The notes under the pieces are model-generated. The model worked only from the letters and a program-made list of their open reading frames with translations. It did not search any database and was not told where the DNA came from. A stretch of 64,000 nucleotides of DNA from Bacteroidota bacterium (lineage in GTDB: Bacteria; Bacteroidota; Bacteroidia; Chitinophagales; Chitinophagaceae): NCBI GenBank assembly GCA_013286315.1, contig JABDFX010000008.1, positions 1-64,000 of the forward strand, in the 5' to 3' direction. Shown in pieces: positions 37,023-47,391 of the stretch (position 1 is the stretch's first letter; each line of letters begins with the position of its first letter). The translations under genes and the position numbers were made by a program.

Positions 37023-39458
37023 ATGATAAAAAATTACCTCAAGATCGCCTGGCGTAACCTGATGAAGTATAAATATATTTCATTCATTAATTTATTCGGT
37101 TTAACAGTTGGTCTCACCTGCTGCCTGCTCATCATGACCTATATCATCAACGAATTAAGTTATGACAGGTATAATAAAAATGGAGAAAACACCTACCGTG
37201 TTACCAGGAGTTTTAATAACGCTGAAGGAGTCGTTTCGCTTACGCTGAGTACGGTGGCTCCTCCCTTTGGGTATTATTTCCCGACGGATTTTCCTGAAAT
37301 AAAAAAAATGACAAGGCTGATCGATAATGGCACCACACCTATAAAGTACAAGGATAAACTCCTGAATGAGTCCGATGTGTATTTTGCAGATGAAAACTTA
37401 TTTCAGGTTTTTACACTTGACATATTAAAAGGCGATCCGAAGACGGCATTAAGGGATCCGTTTTCTGTCATGCTCAGTGAGGAAACGGCCAGGAAATATT
37501 TCGGGAACGAAGATCCGATGAACAAAGTACTCAGGGCCAATAGTCAGTTTGACATAAAAGTGACCGGAGTCTACAAAGGGTTTCCGGCAAATTCGCATAT
37601 GCATCCGGGTATGTTGGTTTCGTTCTCCACCTTGAATGATCCGAATGTTTATGGAGCGGAAAATATGCGAACCAACTGGGGTAATAATTCCTTCTTCACT
37701 TTTTTTGTTTTACCTGATCACTTCAATCCGAAAAATTTAATAGATCGGTTCCCTGCTTTCGTAGACCGCCGTATGGATCATAAAATTTATAATGGAGATC
37801 TGCCCTCAAAATATACGAAGCTGGGTTTACAAAAATTAACCGATATCCACCTGTATTCGCATACGGATTATGAAGCGGAGCCGAATGGAGATATCAGCCG
37901 CGTATATATTTTTTCCATTATCGCATTGTTTATATTACTAATTGCCTGCATAAATTACATGAATCTGTCGACAGCCAGGTCTGCATTAAGAGCCAGGGAA
38001 ATTGGCATCCGGAAAGTGGTTGGTGCAAGAAAGAAAGAATTGATTTTTCAATTTCTCAGCGAGTCTGTATTAGTATCCTGGGCGGCCATCATTATCTCTT
38101 TTGTTCTTTTATATTTTTCGCTGCCATGGTTAAATAATATTTCAAAACAAAACCTGAATGTGCAAATATTGTTGAAGTGGCAGATTTTGATTCCCATTTT
38201 TTTAACGCCCTTTGTGGTGGGAATTTTATCCGGACTATATCCGGCACTGTTCATGTCGTCTTTTCAGCCTGTCAAAACCCTGAAGGGACTATTCAAAGTT
38301 GGAGCAGGTAATATTTCTTTCAGAAAAGTTTTGGTCGTTGCCCAATTTTCCATTTCCATCATACTGATCATTACTACTATCATTGTGTTCCAGCAGCTGC
38401 GTTATCTGCAACAAACTTCGCTGGGATATGATAAGGAGCATATCATTACAATCCCATATAATAATTTTCTCAATACATCCTATGAGGCATTCAGAAATGA
38501 CCTGCTGAAAAATTCAGATATAAAGGATGTTGCCCGTTCTTCGCGGATCCCAACCGGCAGGCTGCTGGATGCCATGGGCGCTTCCACCAATGCGGGCGAC
38601 TCCCTGCGTCCCGTCACCGCTACGATAAAATATGTGGCATCTGATTATGATTTTGTTCCGACATATGGTATAAAAATCATTGCAGGCCGGAATTTCTCAC
38701 GCACGTATGGAACAGATACCTCGAATTTTTTATTGAATGAATCGGCCGTTAGCGCGGTCGGCTGGAAATCACCCGCCGAAGCAATCGGGAAGGATTTCAA
38801 ATATGGATTTATAAAGGGTAAAGTGATTGGCGTAATGAGGGACTTTCATTTTGAATCGCTGCGGCAGAAAATAGTACCGTTCGTTCTAATCAATCCGGCT
38901 ACCAGTGCGAATCAATCCTTCTTTAACAGTCTGTCTTTAAAAGTAAGTGGACATAATGTGGCGGGGACGCTGGCAGTCGTTGAAAAAACCTGGCGCCAAT
39001 ACCTTCCGGAAATACCCTATCAGTATACTTTTCTGGATGAGAATTTTGCCAACCTGTATGAGTCGGAACAACGTCAGGGTACTTTATTCACCGTGTTTGC
39101 CTGTATCGCTATTGTTATCGCCTGCCTTGGATTATTCGGACTTTCTGCCTTTGCAATTACGCAGCGGGTTAAAGAAATTGGTGTGCGGCGAGTATTGGGT
39201 GCCAAAGTAAATACCATCGTCACTCTTTTATCAAAAGACTTTTTAAAACTCGTTTTAATAGCGTCACTTATTGCATTCCCGGTTGCATGGTATGCCATGT
39301 CGAACTGGCTCGAGGATTTTGCTTACAGGACCAGCATTCAATGGTGGGTATTTATTCTGTCAGCTATCCTGGCGCTGATTGTCGCCCTGGGTACGATTAG
39401 TTACCATGCAATAAAAGCTGCTGTCGCGAACCCGGTAACCAGTCTCCGTTCTGAATAA
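37023..39458 (+). CDS. ABC transporter permease, MacB/FtsX type
   Basis: MIKNYLKIAWRNLMKYKYISFINLFGLTVGLTCCLLI; ARSALRAREIGIRKVVGARKKELIFQFLSESVL; AITQRVKEIGVRRVLGAKVNTIVTLLSKDFLKLVLIA. Confidence 0.95.
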   Translation: MIKNYLKIAWRNLMKYKYISFINLFGLTVGLTCCLLIMTYIINELSYDRYNKNGENTYRVTRSFNNAEGVVSLTLSTVAPPFGYYFPTDFPEIKKMTRLIDNGTTPIKYKDKLLNESDVYFADENLFQVFTLDILKGDPKTALRDPFSVMLSEETARKYFGNEDPMNKVLRANSQFDIKVTGVYKGFPANSHMHPGMLVSFSTLNDPNVYGAENMRTNWGNNSFFTFFVLPDHFNPKNLIDRFPAFVDRRMDHKIYNGDLPSKYTKLGLQKLTDIHLYSHTDYEAEPNGDISRVYIFSIIALFILLIACINYMNLSTARSALRAREIGIRKVVGARKKELIFQFLSESVLVSWAAIIISFVLLYFSLPWLNNISKQNLNVQILLKWQILIPIFLTPFVVGILSGLYPALFMSSFQPVKTLKGLFKVGAGNISFRKVLVVAQFSISIILIITTIIVFQQLRYLQQTSLGYDKEHIITIPYNNFLNTSYEAFRNDLLKNSDIKDVARSSRIPTGRLLDAMGASTNAGDSLRPVTATIKYVASDYDFVPTYGIKIIAGRNFSRTYGTDTSNFLLNESAVSAVGWKSPAEAIGKDFKYGFIKGKVIGVMRDFHFESLRQKIVPFVLINPATSANQSFFNSLSLKVSGHNVAGTLAVVEKTWRQYLPEIPYQYTFLDENFANLYESEQRQGTLFTVFACIAIVIACLGLFGLSAFAITQRVKEIGVRRVLGAKVNTIVTLLSKDFLKLVLIASLIAFPVAWYAMSNWLEDFAYRTSIQWWVFILSAILALIVALGTISYHAIKAAVANPVTSLRSE

Positions 39459-39476
39459 ATCCATGTGCAATGTAAA

Positions 39477-40652
39477 TTAAGGCCAGTAAGACGGCTTTAA
39501 TGGACTACCGCCATTATACGCGCAATCGACGCAGAGATTGGTGGAATAAAAGTAAACTGGTCCGGGATTCATTTTGGCCGTATCGATTCCCTGGCCAATC
39601 AGACTGTTACCATATGGCCCTCCGGGGGGCTGGAAATCAATTGAAATCAACCCCAAAGCTTCAGATCTCAGGATACATTTGCCATAATATGGTTGGTAAT
39701 TCCATGCAATCAGGTCGTTCTTATTAATGAAAATTCTCTGTTGCTGAAGAGTTGTAAAACTAATAAAACCAATACATTTTACGTCGGGGTTGTTCATACA
39801 TTGTATGTTTCCCAGTTCTGAAAAGGGTTGCAAATCAAACAGGGTTCCGAGTTGTTCAGTATTTTTTTTCAGGTTTGTCCAATAGTTGAACCCATCTACA
39901 GTAATTGCATATTGTTTAATCAGGGTGCTATATAGTGCGGAAAGCTTGATGGATCCTGTCGGAATAAAAGCAGCTTCATACTTATACACAATATCACTGG
40001 ATAATTTTGCAGTTGATGTTACCTCTATATTCGTGGAATTGTGGTATTGATAACATCTGTAAATTTGATTTGCCAGACTTCTTGGAATAATATTATTTTC
40101 ATTTATATAAATCAGAAAGGAATCAAAATCGGAAAGATATTCCCATGTTTCCGAGTATTCGTAGCGGTAATACCTGGTATTATTGGTTGGATCATGCGTG
40201 TTTACATAGATATGGACACCGGCAGAGTCCTGAACCCAATACAGGGAATCCATCGGCGGACTTGGATGAATATTATTCAGTTCTGACCGAAACTCATTCC
40301 CGTCACCGGTAATTATTTTCAACTGGTATTGCTGGGAATTATCCAGTAGAAGTTGATCTGCTTCATATTGACCATTCCCCAATTCGGTCAGCGGGTACTC
40401 CACACCCGATTTGCCTAACACAGAAACGCGGGCATTCAATTCTTTAATCTGGGGTGCAGTATCAGTTAGTGACTTCGTGCGCGAAAGGGTAATTTTACTT
40501 GAGTCATTCCCACTGAAAATTATTCCGTCTACTACGAGCAGGAATGGATTGTTCTTAACAGTAGGAGGATTATATACTTCCTTGCAATTCAATGAAGTAA
40601 TAATCAAAATAAAAAAAAACAATATATATTTTAGACTCCTCATCCAGAACAA
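39477..40652 (-). CDS. DUF4249-like lipoprotein
   Basis: LNCKEVYNPPTVKNNPFLLVVDGIIFSGNDSSKITLSRTKSLTDTAPQIKELNARVSVLGKSGVEYPL...; 391 aa. Confidence 0.85.
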   Translation of the reverse strand: MFWMRSLKYILFFFILIITSLNCKEVYNPPTVKNNPFLLVVDGIIFSGNDSSKITLSRTKSLTDTAPQIKELNARVSVLGKSGVEYPLTELGNGQYEADQLLLDNSQQYQLKIITGDGNEFRSELNNIHPSPPMDSLYWVQDSAGVHIYVNTHDPTNNTRYYRYEYSETWEYLSDFDSFLIYINENNIIPRSLANQIYRCYQYHNSTNIEVTSTAKLSSDIVYKYEAAFIPTGSIKLSALYSTLIKQYAITVDGFNYWTNLKKNTEQLGTLFDLQPFSELGNIQCMNNPDVKCIGFISFTTLQQQRIFINKNDLIAWNYQPYYGKCILRSEALGLISIDFQPPGGPYGNSLIGQGIDTAKMNPGPVYFYSTNLCVDCAYNGGSPLKPSYWP

Positions 40653-40859
40653 TATTCGGGATTCCGCCGGGGCAATACTTTAAGTCACTAAATATCCACG
40701 ATCAGGTTGTTTCACCTTTTAAAGCCACTCTTTCATTCTTGCTATTGGTCAAATCACAACCTTTTTGATGTAAATTACGTAGTATTAACCTGTTCCACTC
40801 ACCTCGTATTCCTTTCTTCTAAGCCCGGGACTCAATAATTAACTGAAACAATACGCCGT

Positions 40860-43313
40860 TTGATGAAGTACAGGATGGCTGTTTTGATAATGCTGATTTG
40901 CTTTCGGTCATACTCCCAAACGCAAACCTGTCCCATTAACATCAATTTTGCTACGGGTAATCTCACGCACTGGTATGCATATACAGGTAATAATGCCAAT
41001 GGGAATGGAGAATCAGCTATAAAGAAAAGGTATGATTCCACAGTTACAGCTCCGAATGGTACCATTGGTGCATCCATTTTTACTGAATACGGATTGCCTT
41101 CCAGAAATGGAATTCAGGTTATCACCATCAGATCAAACGATGTTTTTGGTGGATTCCCAACTATTCCAACACTGAATGGGTATAATTATGGTTACTCCAT
41201 TCTGCTGGGTTCTACAGCTATTTCAAGGAATGGCGGTCCAAATGGCACCGGTGCCGGTGGTTATATTCGCGGGGTAAGTTATGGTATTCATGTTCCTCCG
41301 GGTCCGTCTACAGAACCTTATACCATGACATACGCTTATGCCATGGTGCTGGAAAATGGAACACATATGTCCAGTCAGCAGCCTTATATATCGGTTACTC
41401 TCAAAACCTCGGAAGGTGTGATCACTTGTGCTTCTCCAAATTATTTACTGCCCACTTTCGGTAGTTCGGGCCCATTTGGAAATAATAAAGGACTTACACT
41501 GGACAGTGCAACGGCTAAAAGAAATGGCTTTAAAGTAAGTCCCGTGCCTTCCCCTAACGAAGACCCGGGGCCAAACGGTGGCGGTAGCGGACAATACTTA
41601 CAGGATGTGTGGACAAAGGGCTGGACTGAAGTTACCTATGACCTCTCACCTTACAGAGGACAGGACGTGAGCCTGACTTTTGAAGCTGATAATTGTGTGC
41701 CGGGAGGCCATTTTGCTTATGGGTATATCGCAATCCGGAATATTTGCGGCGGTCTGGTAATTAGCGGTGACTCTCTTGTTTGCAATAACTCTGTAGAAAC
41801 CTATTCTGTACCTACCCTGGCAGGAGCAACTTATAACTGGTCAATCCCGGGAGACTGGACAATGCTTTCCGGTGATACTTCCAATATCATTCAGGTCAAG
41901 GCATCGGTAAATGGAGGCTCTGTTACCGTACATGAGAAAAATAGTTGTGCCGACCTGCTGGATACGATTCAAATTAAAACCCTTCCTGCACCAGTCGGGG
42001 GAACACTTCAGGGCTCTTCCACAGTTTGCGCTGGGGAAAACAGCACCCTGTTAACTCTGTCGAATTATTCAGGTGCCATAAAAAACTGGCTTTCTTCAAC
42101 CGACGGGAGTACATGGGCGGTGATTCCCGATACCGACCCTCAGTACACAGCCCAGAACCTGAGCGATTCAATTATATACAGGGTTGAAGTTGGCAAGGGA
42201 GATGTATGTCCGTCAGATACCAGTACGCAGGCGCTCGTAGCCGTTGATCAAAAATCAGTGGGTGGACAAATTACACCCCTCGAGTCTACTTTATGTTTGG
42301 GCCAGTCTGCCGGAGAAATTCTGACTCTGTCGGGTAATACCGGTTCGGTTGTAAACTGGCAATATTCTACAGATGGAGCAAATTGGACAAATTTCACACC
42401 CGTTGTGAATACCCAAACAAATACGGTGAAAGATATTATAGTATCCACGCAATATCGTTTGATAGATAAAAATGGCGTTTGTCCGGAAGATACAAGTTCA
42501 GTCGCCAGCATACTTTTCGATCCTGTTTCATTTCCCCAGGCCACAGCGTATCCTGCTGATACAACGATCTGTTACGGGACCATTGCTTCGCTGAATGCCA
42601 GTATTCAAACCGGAACAAGTTATACATGGGAGCCTGTTTCAATCGGCAACAGCGATATAAAAACAACGCCGATTAATCTTGTTAACCAGGTTTCACCGTC
42701 AACTACAACAGATTATATTTTACGGATCTTAAATGAGGGATGCCCGAATCCATTACTGGATACCTTCCATATAGCTGTGCTTGCACCTGTGATCGTGGAT
42801 GCCGGAAGGGATACTTCCGTTGTCGCGGGACAGCCTTTACAATTTAACGCTTCGTCCAGTGATCCGGGTCCTGATACGTACTCCTGGTCGCCGGTTATTG
42901 AACTTAATAATCCTTTGATTCCGGATCCCCTGGCGACTTATACAATGGAAGACAATATTATCCGGTATGCCGTCACCGCAACAACCGCATTTGGATGTAC
43001 GGGTGTGGGATATATTACAGTGAAAATTTTTAAAACAAAACCGGACATATTCGTGCCGAATGCATTTACGCCCGGAGGGACTGTCAATATCATATTTCGT
43101 CCGATACCGGTCGGCATAGCATCACTGCATTATTTCAGAATTTATAACAGGCTCGGTCAGTTAGTATATAACACATCAGCCATCGGTAGTGGTTGGGATG
43201 GAAGACTGAATGGTTCTCCTCAGGCTTCCGGAGGTTATGTCTGGATGGTACAGGGAACCGATTATCTGGGAAATACCATTACAAAAAGCGGTACAATGGT
43301 TCTGGTCAGATAA
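40860..43313 (+). CDS. Large secreted protein with Ig/PKD-like modules and C-terminal gliding-motility (CHU_C, T9SS type B) domain
   Basis: Signal peptide; C-term DIFVPNAFTPGGTVNIIFRPIPVGIASLHYFRIYNRLGQLVYNTSAIGSGWDGRLNGSPQASGGYVWMVQGTDYLGNTITKSGTMVLVR. Confidence 0.93.
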   Translation: MMKYRMAVLIMLICFRSYSQTQTCPININFATGNLTHWYAYTGNNANGNGESAIKKRYDSTVTAPNGTIGASIFTEYGLPSRNGIQVITIRSNDVFGGFPTIPTLNGYNYGYSILLGSTAISRNGGPNGTGAGGYIRGVSYGIHVPPGPSTEPYTMTYAYAMVLENGTHMSSQQPYISVTLKTSEGVITCASPNYLLPTFGSSGPFGNNKGLTLDSATAKRNGFKVSPVPSPNEDPGPNGGGSGQYLQDVWTKGWTEVTYDLSPYRGQDVSLTFEADNCVPGGHFAYGYIAIRNICGGLVISGDSLVCNNSVETYSVPTLAGATYNWSIPGDWTMLSGDTSNIIQVKASVNGGSVTVHEKNSCADLLDTIQIKTLPAPVGGTLQGSSTVCAGENSTLLTLSNYSGAIKNWLSSTDGSTWAVIPDTDPQYTAQNLSDSIIYRVEVGKGDVCPSDTSTQALVAVDQKSVGGQITPLESTLCLGQSAGEILTLSGNTGSVVNWQYSTDGANWTNFTPVVNTQTNTVKDIIVSTQYRLIDKNGVCPEDTSSVASILFDPVSFPQATAYPADTTICYGTIASLNASIQTGTSYTWEPVSIGNSDIKTTPINLVNQVSPSTTTDYILRILNEGCPNPLLDTFHIAVLAPVIVDAGRDTSVVAGQPLQFNASSSDPGPDTYSWSPVIELNNPLIPDPLATYTMEDNIIRYAVTATTAFGCTGVGYITVKIFKTKPDIFVPNAFTPGGTVNIIFRPIPVGIASLHYFRIYNRLGQLVYNTSAIGSGWDGRLNGSPQASGGYVWMVQGTDYLGNTITKSGTMVLVR

Positions 43314-43576
43314 ATTAATGAAATGAATCGAGTCTGATAATCGGATTGCCCATCATTTTATTCCTGCGCATGCCGCGAAGCAAAGGTTCTTATGAAGAAT
43401 TTCAGTATGACTAAAACCAATTTTTTCATGAGTGATCGAACCGGGCTTTGATTTCTGCTATGGTTGATTTGTTCTTCATCATATCGTCGAATTGTTTGGA
43501 TTGAATTAGGGCCTTATTCTAGCGTTCATTATAAATCATTATTGATACATCGAAGCAGAGCCGAAAAATAAACATT

Positions 43577-44725
43577 CTAAATACGACGGTTCAGGATTCC
43601 TGTTGAAATCATTTTGCCGAGCCCGAAGGATGTTCGCCGGAGATTCGCAACTGTATGTGACATCGCGGATTCTAAATTTTCATACGACTGATTGATTGTC
43701 ATCAAAACATCGAAATAACGGTCAAGTTCAGTATTCGCTGTCAATGGTACCTGTCCTGCCAGGCCGATCACTTTAATATTTTTTTTCTTTGCCCTTCGGG
43801 CAACACCGTATGGGCCTTTGCCTTCCAATGTTTGAAGGTCGATGCTTCCTTCTCCTGTAATCAACAAATCAGTATTTTCCAGGGCCTTGTCAAACCCTGT
43901 CATATCGAGGAAATATTCTATTCCCTGCACGAGCCTGGCATTTAAATAAATATTTAGCCCAGCTGATATTCCACCACCTGCACCTCCGTGGCGAAGATTG
44001 TTCATGTCCGATCCTGTCTGGGAAAAGGAGAGATCCCTGAGCCTTGTAAGTGCGTTTTCCAATTGGATAACATTGAGTTCTGAAGCCCCTTTTTGCGGTC
44101 CAAATATAGACGCCGCTCCATTTTTCCCCAGCAGGAAATTGTCAACGTCACAGAGAATGATGAACCTGGTATCAAAAATCCTTTTGTCAATTCCGGAGAA
44201 ATCGATGGTTTCCAGGTCAGTCAGACTTTCGGGCAGGCCTTTCAGTTCATTTTTCGATCGGTCCAGAAAGCGCACTCCTATTGCCTGGAGTGCGCCGCAA
44301 CCACCGTCAATAGTCGCGCTGCCTCCAACGCCCAGGATAATTTTTCTCGCTCCCCGGTTTAATGCCGCACAGATTAGTTCGCCACAACCAAAAGAGGTTG
44401 CATGCAAAGGATCAAATTCTTTTTGCTGCAAAAGTTTCAGTCCGGATACGTTAGCCATTTCTATGACCGCCGTTTTACCATCGTCAATGAAACCAACAGA
44501 GGTTTTGATTTTTCTTCCCAGAGGATCATTTGCATGCACGTCAATAAAAAAACCGCCCAGGTTGTTCACGATCAGTGATGCCGTTCCGTCACCCCCGTCT
44601 CCGACAGGAAAACATGCCATGCTACAGATCAGCCCGCTGTCCAGTAATCCTTCACGAATCGCTTTTGCTGCGTCGGGAGCAGAAAGACTGTTCTTAAAGG
44701 CATTGGGCGCAATGAGAATGTGCAT
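43577..44725 (-). CDS. Glycerate 2-kinase
   Basis: MHILIAPNAFKNSLSAPDAAKAIREGL...FPVGDGGDGTASLIV...GVGGSATIDGGCGALQAIG...ITGEGSIDLQTLEGKGPYGVARRAK. Confidence 0.96.
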   Translation of the reverse strand: MHILIAPNAFKNSLSAPDAAKAIREGLLDSGLICSMACFPVGDGGDGTASLIVNNLGGFFIDVHANDPLGRKIKTSVGFIDDGKTAVIEMANVSGLKLLQQKEFDPLHATSFGCGELICAALNRGARKIILGVGGSATIDGGCGALQAIGVRFLDRSKNELKGLPESLTDLETIDFSGIDKRIFDTRFIILCDVDNFLLGKNGAASIFGPQKGASELNVIQLENALTRLRDLSFSQTGSDMNNLRHGGAGGGISAGLNIYLNARLVQGIEYFLDMTGFDKALENTDLLITGEGSIDLQTLEGKGPYGVARRAKKKNIKVIGLAGQVPLTANTELDRYFDVLMTINQSYENLESAMSHTVANLRRTSFGLGKMISTGILNRRI

Positions 44726-44776
44726 GGGTTATTTCATGAATAAAGGTAATGGCTAAGCAAATAAATTTGAATCCTG

Positions 44777-44784
44777 TAATTTTG
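44777..44784 (+). promoter_or_regulatory. Possible Bacteroidota -7 element (TAnnTTTG) upstream of 44807 gene
   Basis: TAATTTTG 22 bp before the start codon. Confidence 0.35.
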
Positions 44785-44806
44785 ATGAAAGAAAACGAAG
44801 CAGAAC

Positions 44807-45655
44807 ATGATAGCATTTTTAGGAACTGGTCTCTTGGGGGCCAATTTTACCCGTGCACTCCTAAAGAAAGGAGAGAAAGTAAATGTTTGGAACAGAACTG
44901 CTGATAAAGCAAAAGCTCTGGAGGCTTACGGAGCCAGGGCCTTCGAACAGTTAACAGACGCCGTAAAAGGAGTAAGCCGCATTCATCTGACAGTTTCAGA
45001 TGATCAGGCCGTTGATGACGTTTTGGAAAAAGCAGCAGGCGGTTTTGATCCCGGTGTGATCATCATTGACCACACCACCACTTCTTCTCCGGGCGCCGCC
45101 AGACGTGCTGCTTACTGGAAAAAGAAAGGCTATACTTACATACATGCGCCTGTTTTTATGGGACCGCCGAATGCGCTGGAAGGTACCGGTGTCATGCTGG
45201 TATCCGGTGATCAGCAGGTGGTCAAAATACTGGAACCCGAATTGTCCCGAATGACCGGGAAATTGTGGAACCTCGGGGAGCTGCCCGAAAAAGCAGCTTC
45301 CATAAAGCTGTTGGGTAACCTCTTTCATATTTGTCTCACGGGGGGAGTTGCCGATATGCTTACGTTAGCGGGTTCATTGAATATACCTGCGCCGGAAATC
45401 GGAACCCTGTTGGAAGTACTCAATCCGGGTGTTGTGGCGCAGGGCCGGATAAAAAAGATTATCAGTAACACGTTTGATCAGCCTTCCTGGGAATTGAGTA
45501 TGGCCCGCAAGGATGCACGTCTGATGATCGAACAGGCAGATACAATTCATAAAACACTCATGGTCGTTCCGGCCGTTGCTAAAAAAATGGACGCCTGGCT
45601 GGGAAAAGGCCATGCGAAGGATGACTGGACAATCATTTCCAAAGACCCGGCTTAA
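44807..45655 (+). CDS. NAD(P)-dependent oxidoreductase, beta-hydroxyacid dehydrogenase (HIBADH/GLYR1) type
   Basis: MIAFLGTGLLGANFTRALLKKGEKVNVWNRTADKAKAL...IIIDHTTTSSPGAARRAAYWKKKGYTYIHAPVFMGPPNALEGTGVMLVSGD. Confidence 0.93.
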   Translation: MIAFLGTGLLGANFTRALLKKGEKVNVWNRTADKAKALEAYGARAFEQLTDAVKGVSRIHLTVSDDQAVDDVLEKAAGGFDPGVIIIDHTTTSSPGAARRAAYWKKKGYTYIHAPVFMGPPNALEGTGVMLVSGDQQVVKILEPELSRMTGKLWNLGELPEKAASIKLLGNLFHICLTGGVADMLTLAGSLNIPAPEIGTLLEVLNPGVVAQGRIKKIISNTFDQPSWELSMARKDARLMIEQADTIHKTLMVVPAVAKKMDAWLGKGHAKDDWTIISKDPA

Positions 45656-45906
45656 GCCATACAGGTTATACATTAATTAATTATTATCTGCTCAGGCTGT
45701 TCCTTGAAAGTTAATTTTCCGGCAGGGTGCAACATTTATACTAACCGCTGCGTCTCATGAATATGAGACAATTATCTTCAGAAAGTCTTTTGGTTTTACT
45801 TGCCCGAGGGCAGGAAAACCATTTATCCAGGCCCCTGGTGTCAGGCAATGACCTTCGGGAGGCCTGCAACAGGCATTTCATTCGTAAATCATTATTTAAA
45901 TCGACT

Positions 45907-46347
45907 ATGAAAGAAATAGCAAGAAACCTGGAAAAGACACTCATGGATTTCTTACACACGGATTTATTATCGAAAAACTGGAATTACAAAGCAGGACCCA
46001 ATAAATGGTCAAAAAAGGAAATAATAGGGCATTTGATAGATAGTGCCCAGATAAATCTTCAGCGATTTGTAAGGTCTACTTATACGGAAAATTTTACGCT
46101 GACCTATGATCAGGTGGAATGGGTTGATGCGCAACATTATATTTCTGCAGATATTGAAGAATTACTGGAGCTATGGCGCCTGTTGAACAGACAGATCATT
46201 CGGGTATTGGTAAATTATCCCACGCACAGACTGCAGATTCAAAGTGATACGGGCAAAACGGCCGTTTGTTTTCATACCGTGGAGCATCTTGCGCAGGATT
46301 ATGTAAATCATTTGAATCATCACCTGAAATCTATAGAGCTGGTATAA
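45907..46347 (+). CDS. DinB-family protein
   Basis: MKEIARNLEKTLMDFLHTDLLSKNWNYKAGPNKWSKKEIIGHLIDSAQINLQRFVRS...VCFHTVEHLAQDYVNHLNHHLKSI; start reassigned from 45757. Confidence 0.88.
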   Translation: MKEIARNLEKTLMDFLHTDLLSKNWNYKAGPNKWSKKEIIGHLIDSAQINLQRFVRSTYTENFTLTYDQVEWVDAQHYISADIEELLELWRLLNRQIIRVLVNYPTHRLQIQSDTGKTAVCFHTVEHLAQDYVNHLNHHLKSIELV

Positions 46348-46358
46348 AATTTCCGCAT

Positions 46359-46613
46359 CTAGCGATAATAATTATTTATCCATTCGCTTAATGCCTGCAC
46401 AAACGCTGAACTCCCCTGCATCACCCATTTGCCCATATATATAGAAATAGTCATGGTGGGTTTTCCTGTCATTCGCAGGATAAATGTATTTGGCATGCCA
46501 AAGGCCGGCAGTTTGCCAGATGCAGTTAGTGTGCCGGAATAAGTTTGACCTTCTGCTTCTATGGAAAATGGGATCGGCGCGTTGTTGTTTGTGGGCTTTC
46601 TATAATTCTCTGC
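46359..46613 (-). CDS. Hypothetical protein
   Basis: MAENYRKPTNNNAPIPFSIEAEGQTYSGTLTASGKLPAFGMPNTFILRMTGKPTMTISIYMGKWVMQGSS; start reassigned from 46652. Confidence 0.6.
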   Translation of the reverse strand, partial: AENYRKPTNNNAPIPFSIEAEGQTYSGTLTASGKLPAFGMPNTFILRMTGKPTMTISIYMGKWVMQGSSAFVQALSEWINNYYR

Positions 46614-46762
46614 CATGACACAAAAGTAGTCATTGAATCGCCGGCAAAACATCGGCCTCTTTAAAAAAATTATTCGACGTTCATAGGTTAATATAATTGG
46701 TTCATGGGTACCAGTGATCCGTTCGTATTTCTATGCTCTCAAAGGAATTTTGCCTTTGCAAT

Positions 46763-47206
46763 TCATGGCAATTTATATCCCTGACGTGCGAGTAATTTCC
46801 AGCCTTCACCCTTTTTTATCCAAATCATCAAAATACCGATTTTTAAGTCCAGGGGAGCCCCGTCCCGGGTCCCCTTAATTGAACAGATATTCCGTACGAT
46901 CGCCGTATTGTCAGTCACAGTTATGATCTGGTTTGCATTATCTATCTGAAAGAATTTAACTGGTCCCGATAATACATCCTTTATAAATTCCGATTTATTC
47001 TGTACAGCCCCTGTAGAATGGCCGTAACTTAAATCTTCTGCCGTTAACTTGTCCAGCGTGGATTTATCCGGCGAAATCATTGCTTTATTTAAAGTCTCAA
47101 TGGAAGATTCAATTTCTTTATCCGGTTTCTGTGCATTTGCACTGGTGTAAACGAGAAAACTGAACATAAGCAGGAAAATCCGGTTAGCCATGATTGATAT
47201 TTTCAT
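46763..47206 (-). CDS. Secreted NTF2/SnoaL-like (DUF4440-type) protein
   Basis: Signal peptide; ESSIETLNKAMISPDKSTLDKLTAEDLSYGHSTGAVQNKSEFIKDVLSGPVKF...GILMIWIKKGEGWKLLARQGYKLP. Confidence 0.88.
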   Translation of the reverse strand: MKISIMANRIFLLMFSFLVYTSANAQKPDKEIESSIETLNKAMISPDKSTLDKLTAEDLSYGHSTGAVQNKSEFIKDVLSGPVKFFQIDNANQIITVTDNTAIVRNICSIKGTRDGAPLDLKIGILMIWIKKGEGWKLLARQGYKLP

Positions 47207-47391
47207 CCAAGATACATATCAATCGCCAGTTGAAGCAAAAATGATGCACCATGGAGGGAAGTTAGCTCCGTGAAATAATTATTAAGTTATGAGTCCTGAA
47301 TGTGAGTTAAATATTAATAATTAAAGAAGTTTTTAAAACTGACGGGAATAAAATGAATCGGACTTAATTTAGCGATAAGATATTTAACGGC

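Noticed and set aside
43998-44756. 252-aa plus-strand ORF
   Set aside because: Fully antisense to a well-supported glycerate kinase; composition reflects the opposite-strand codon pattern.
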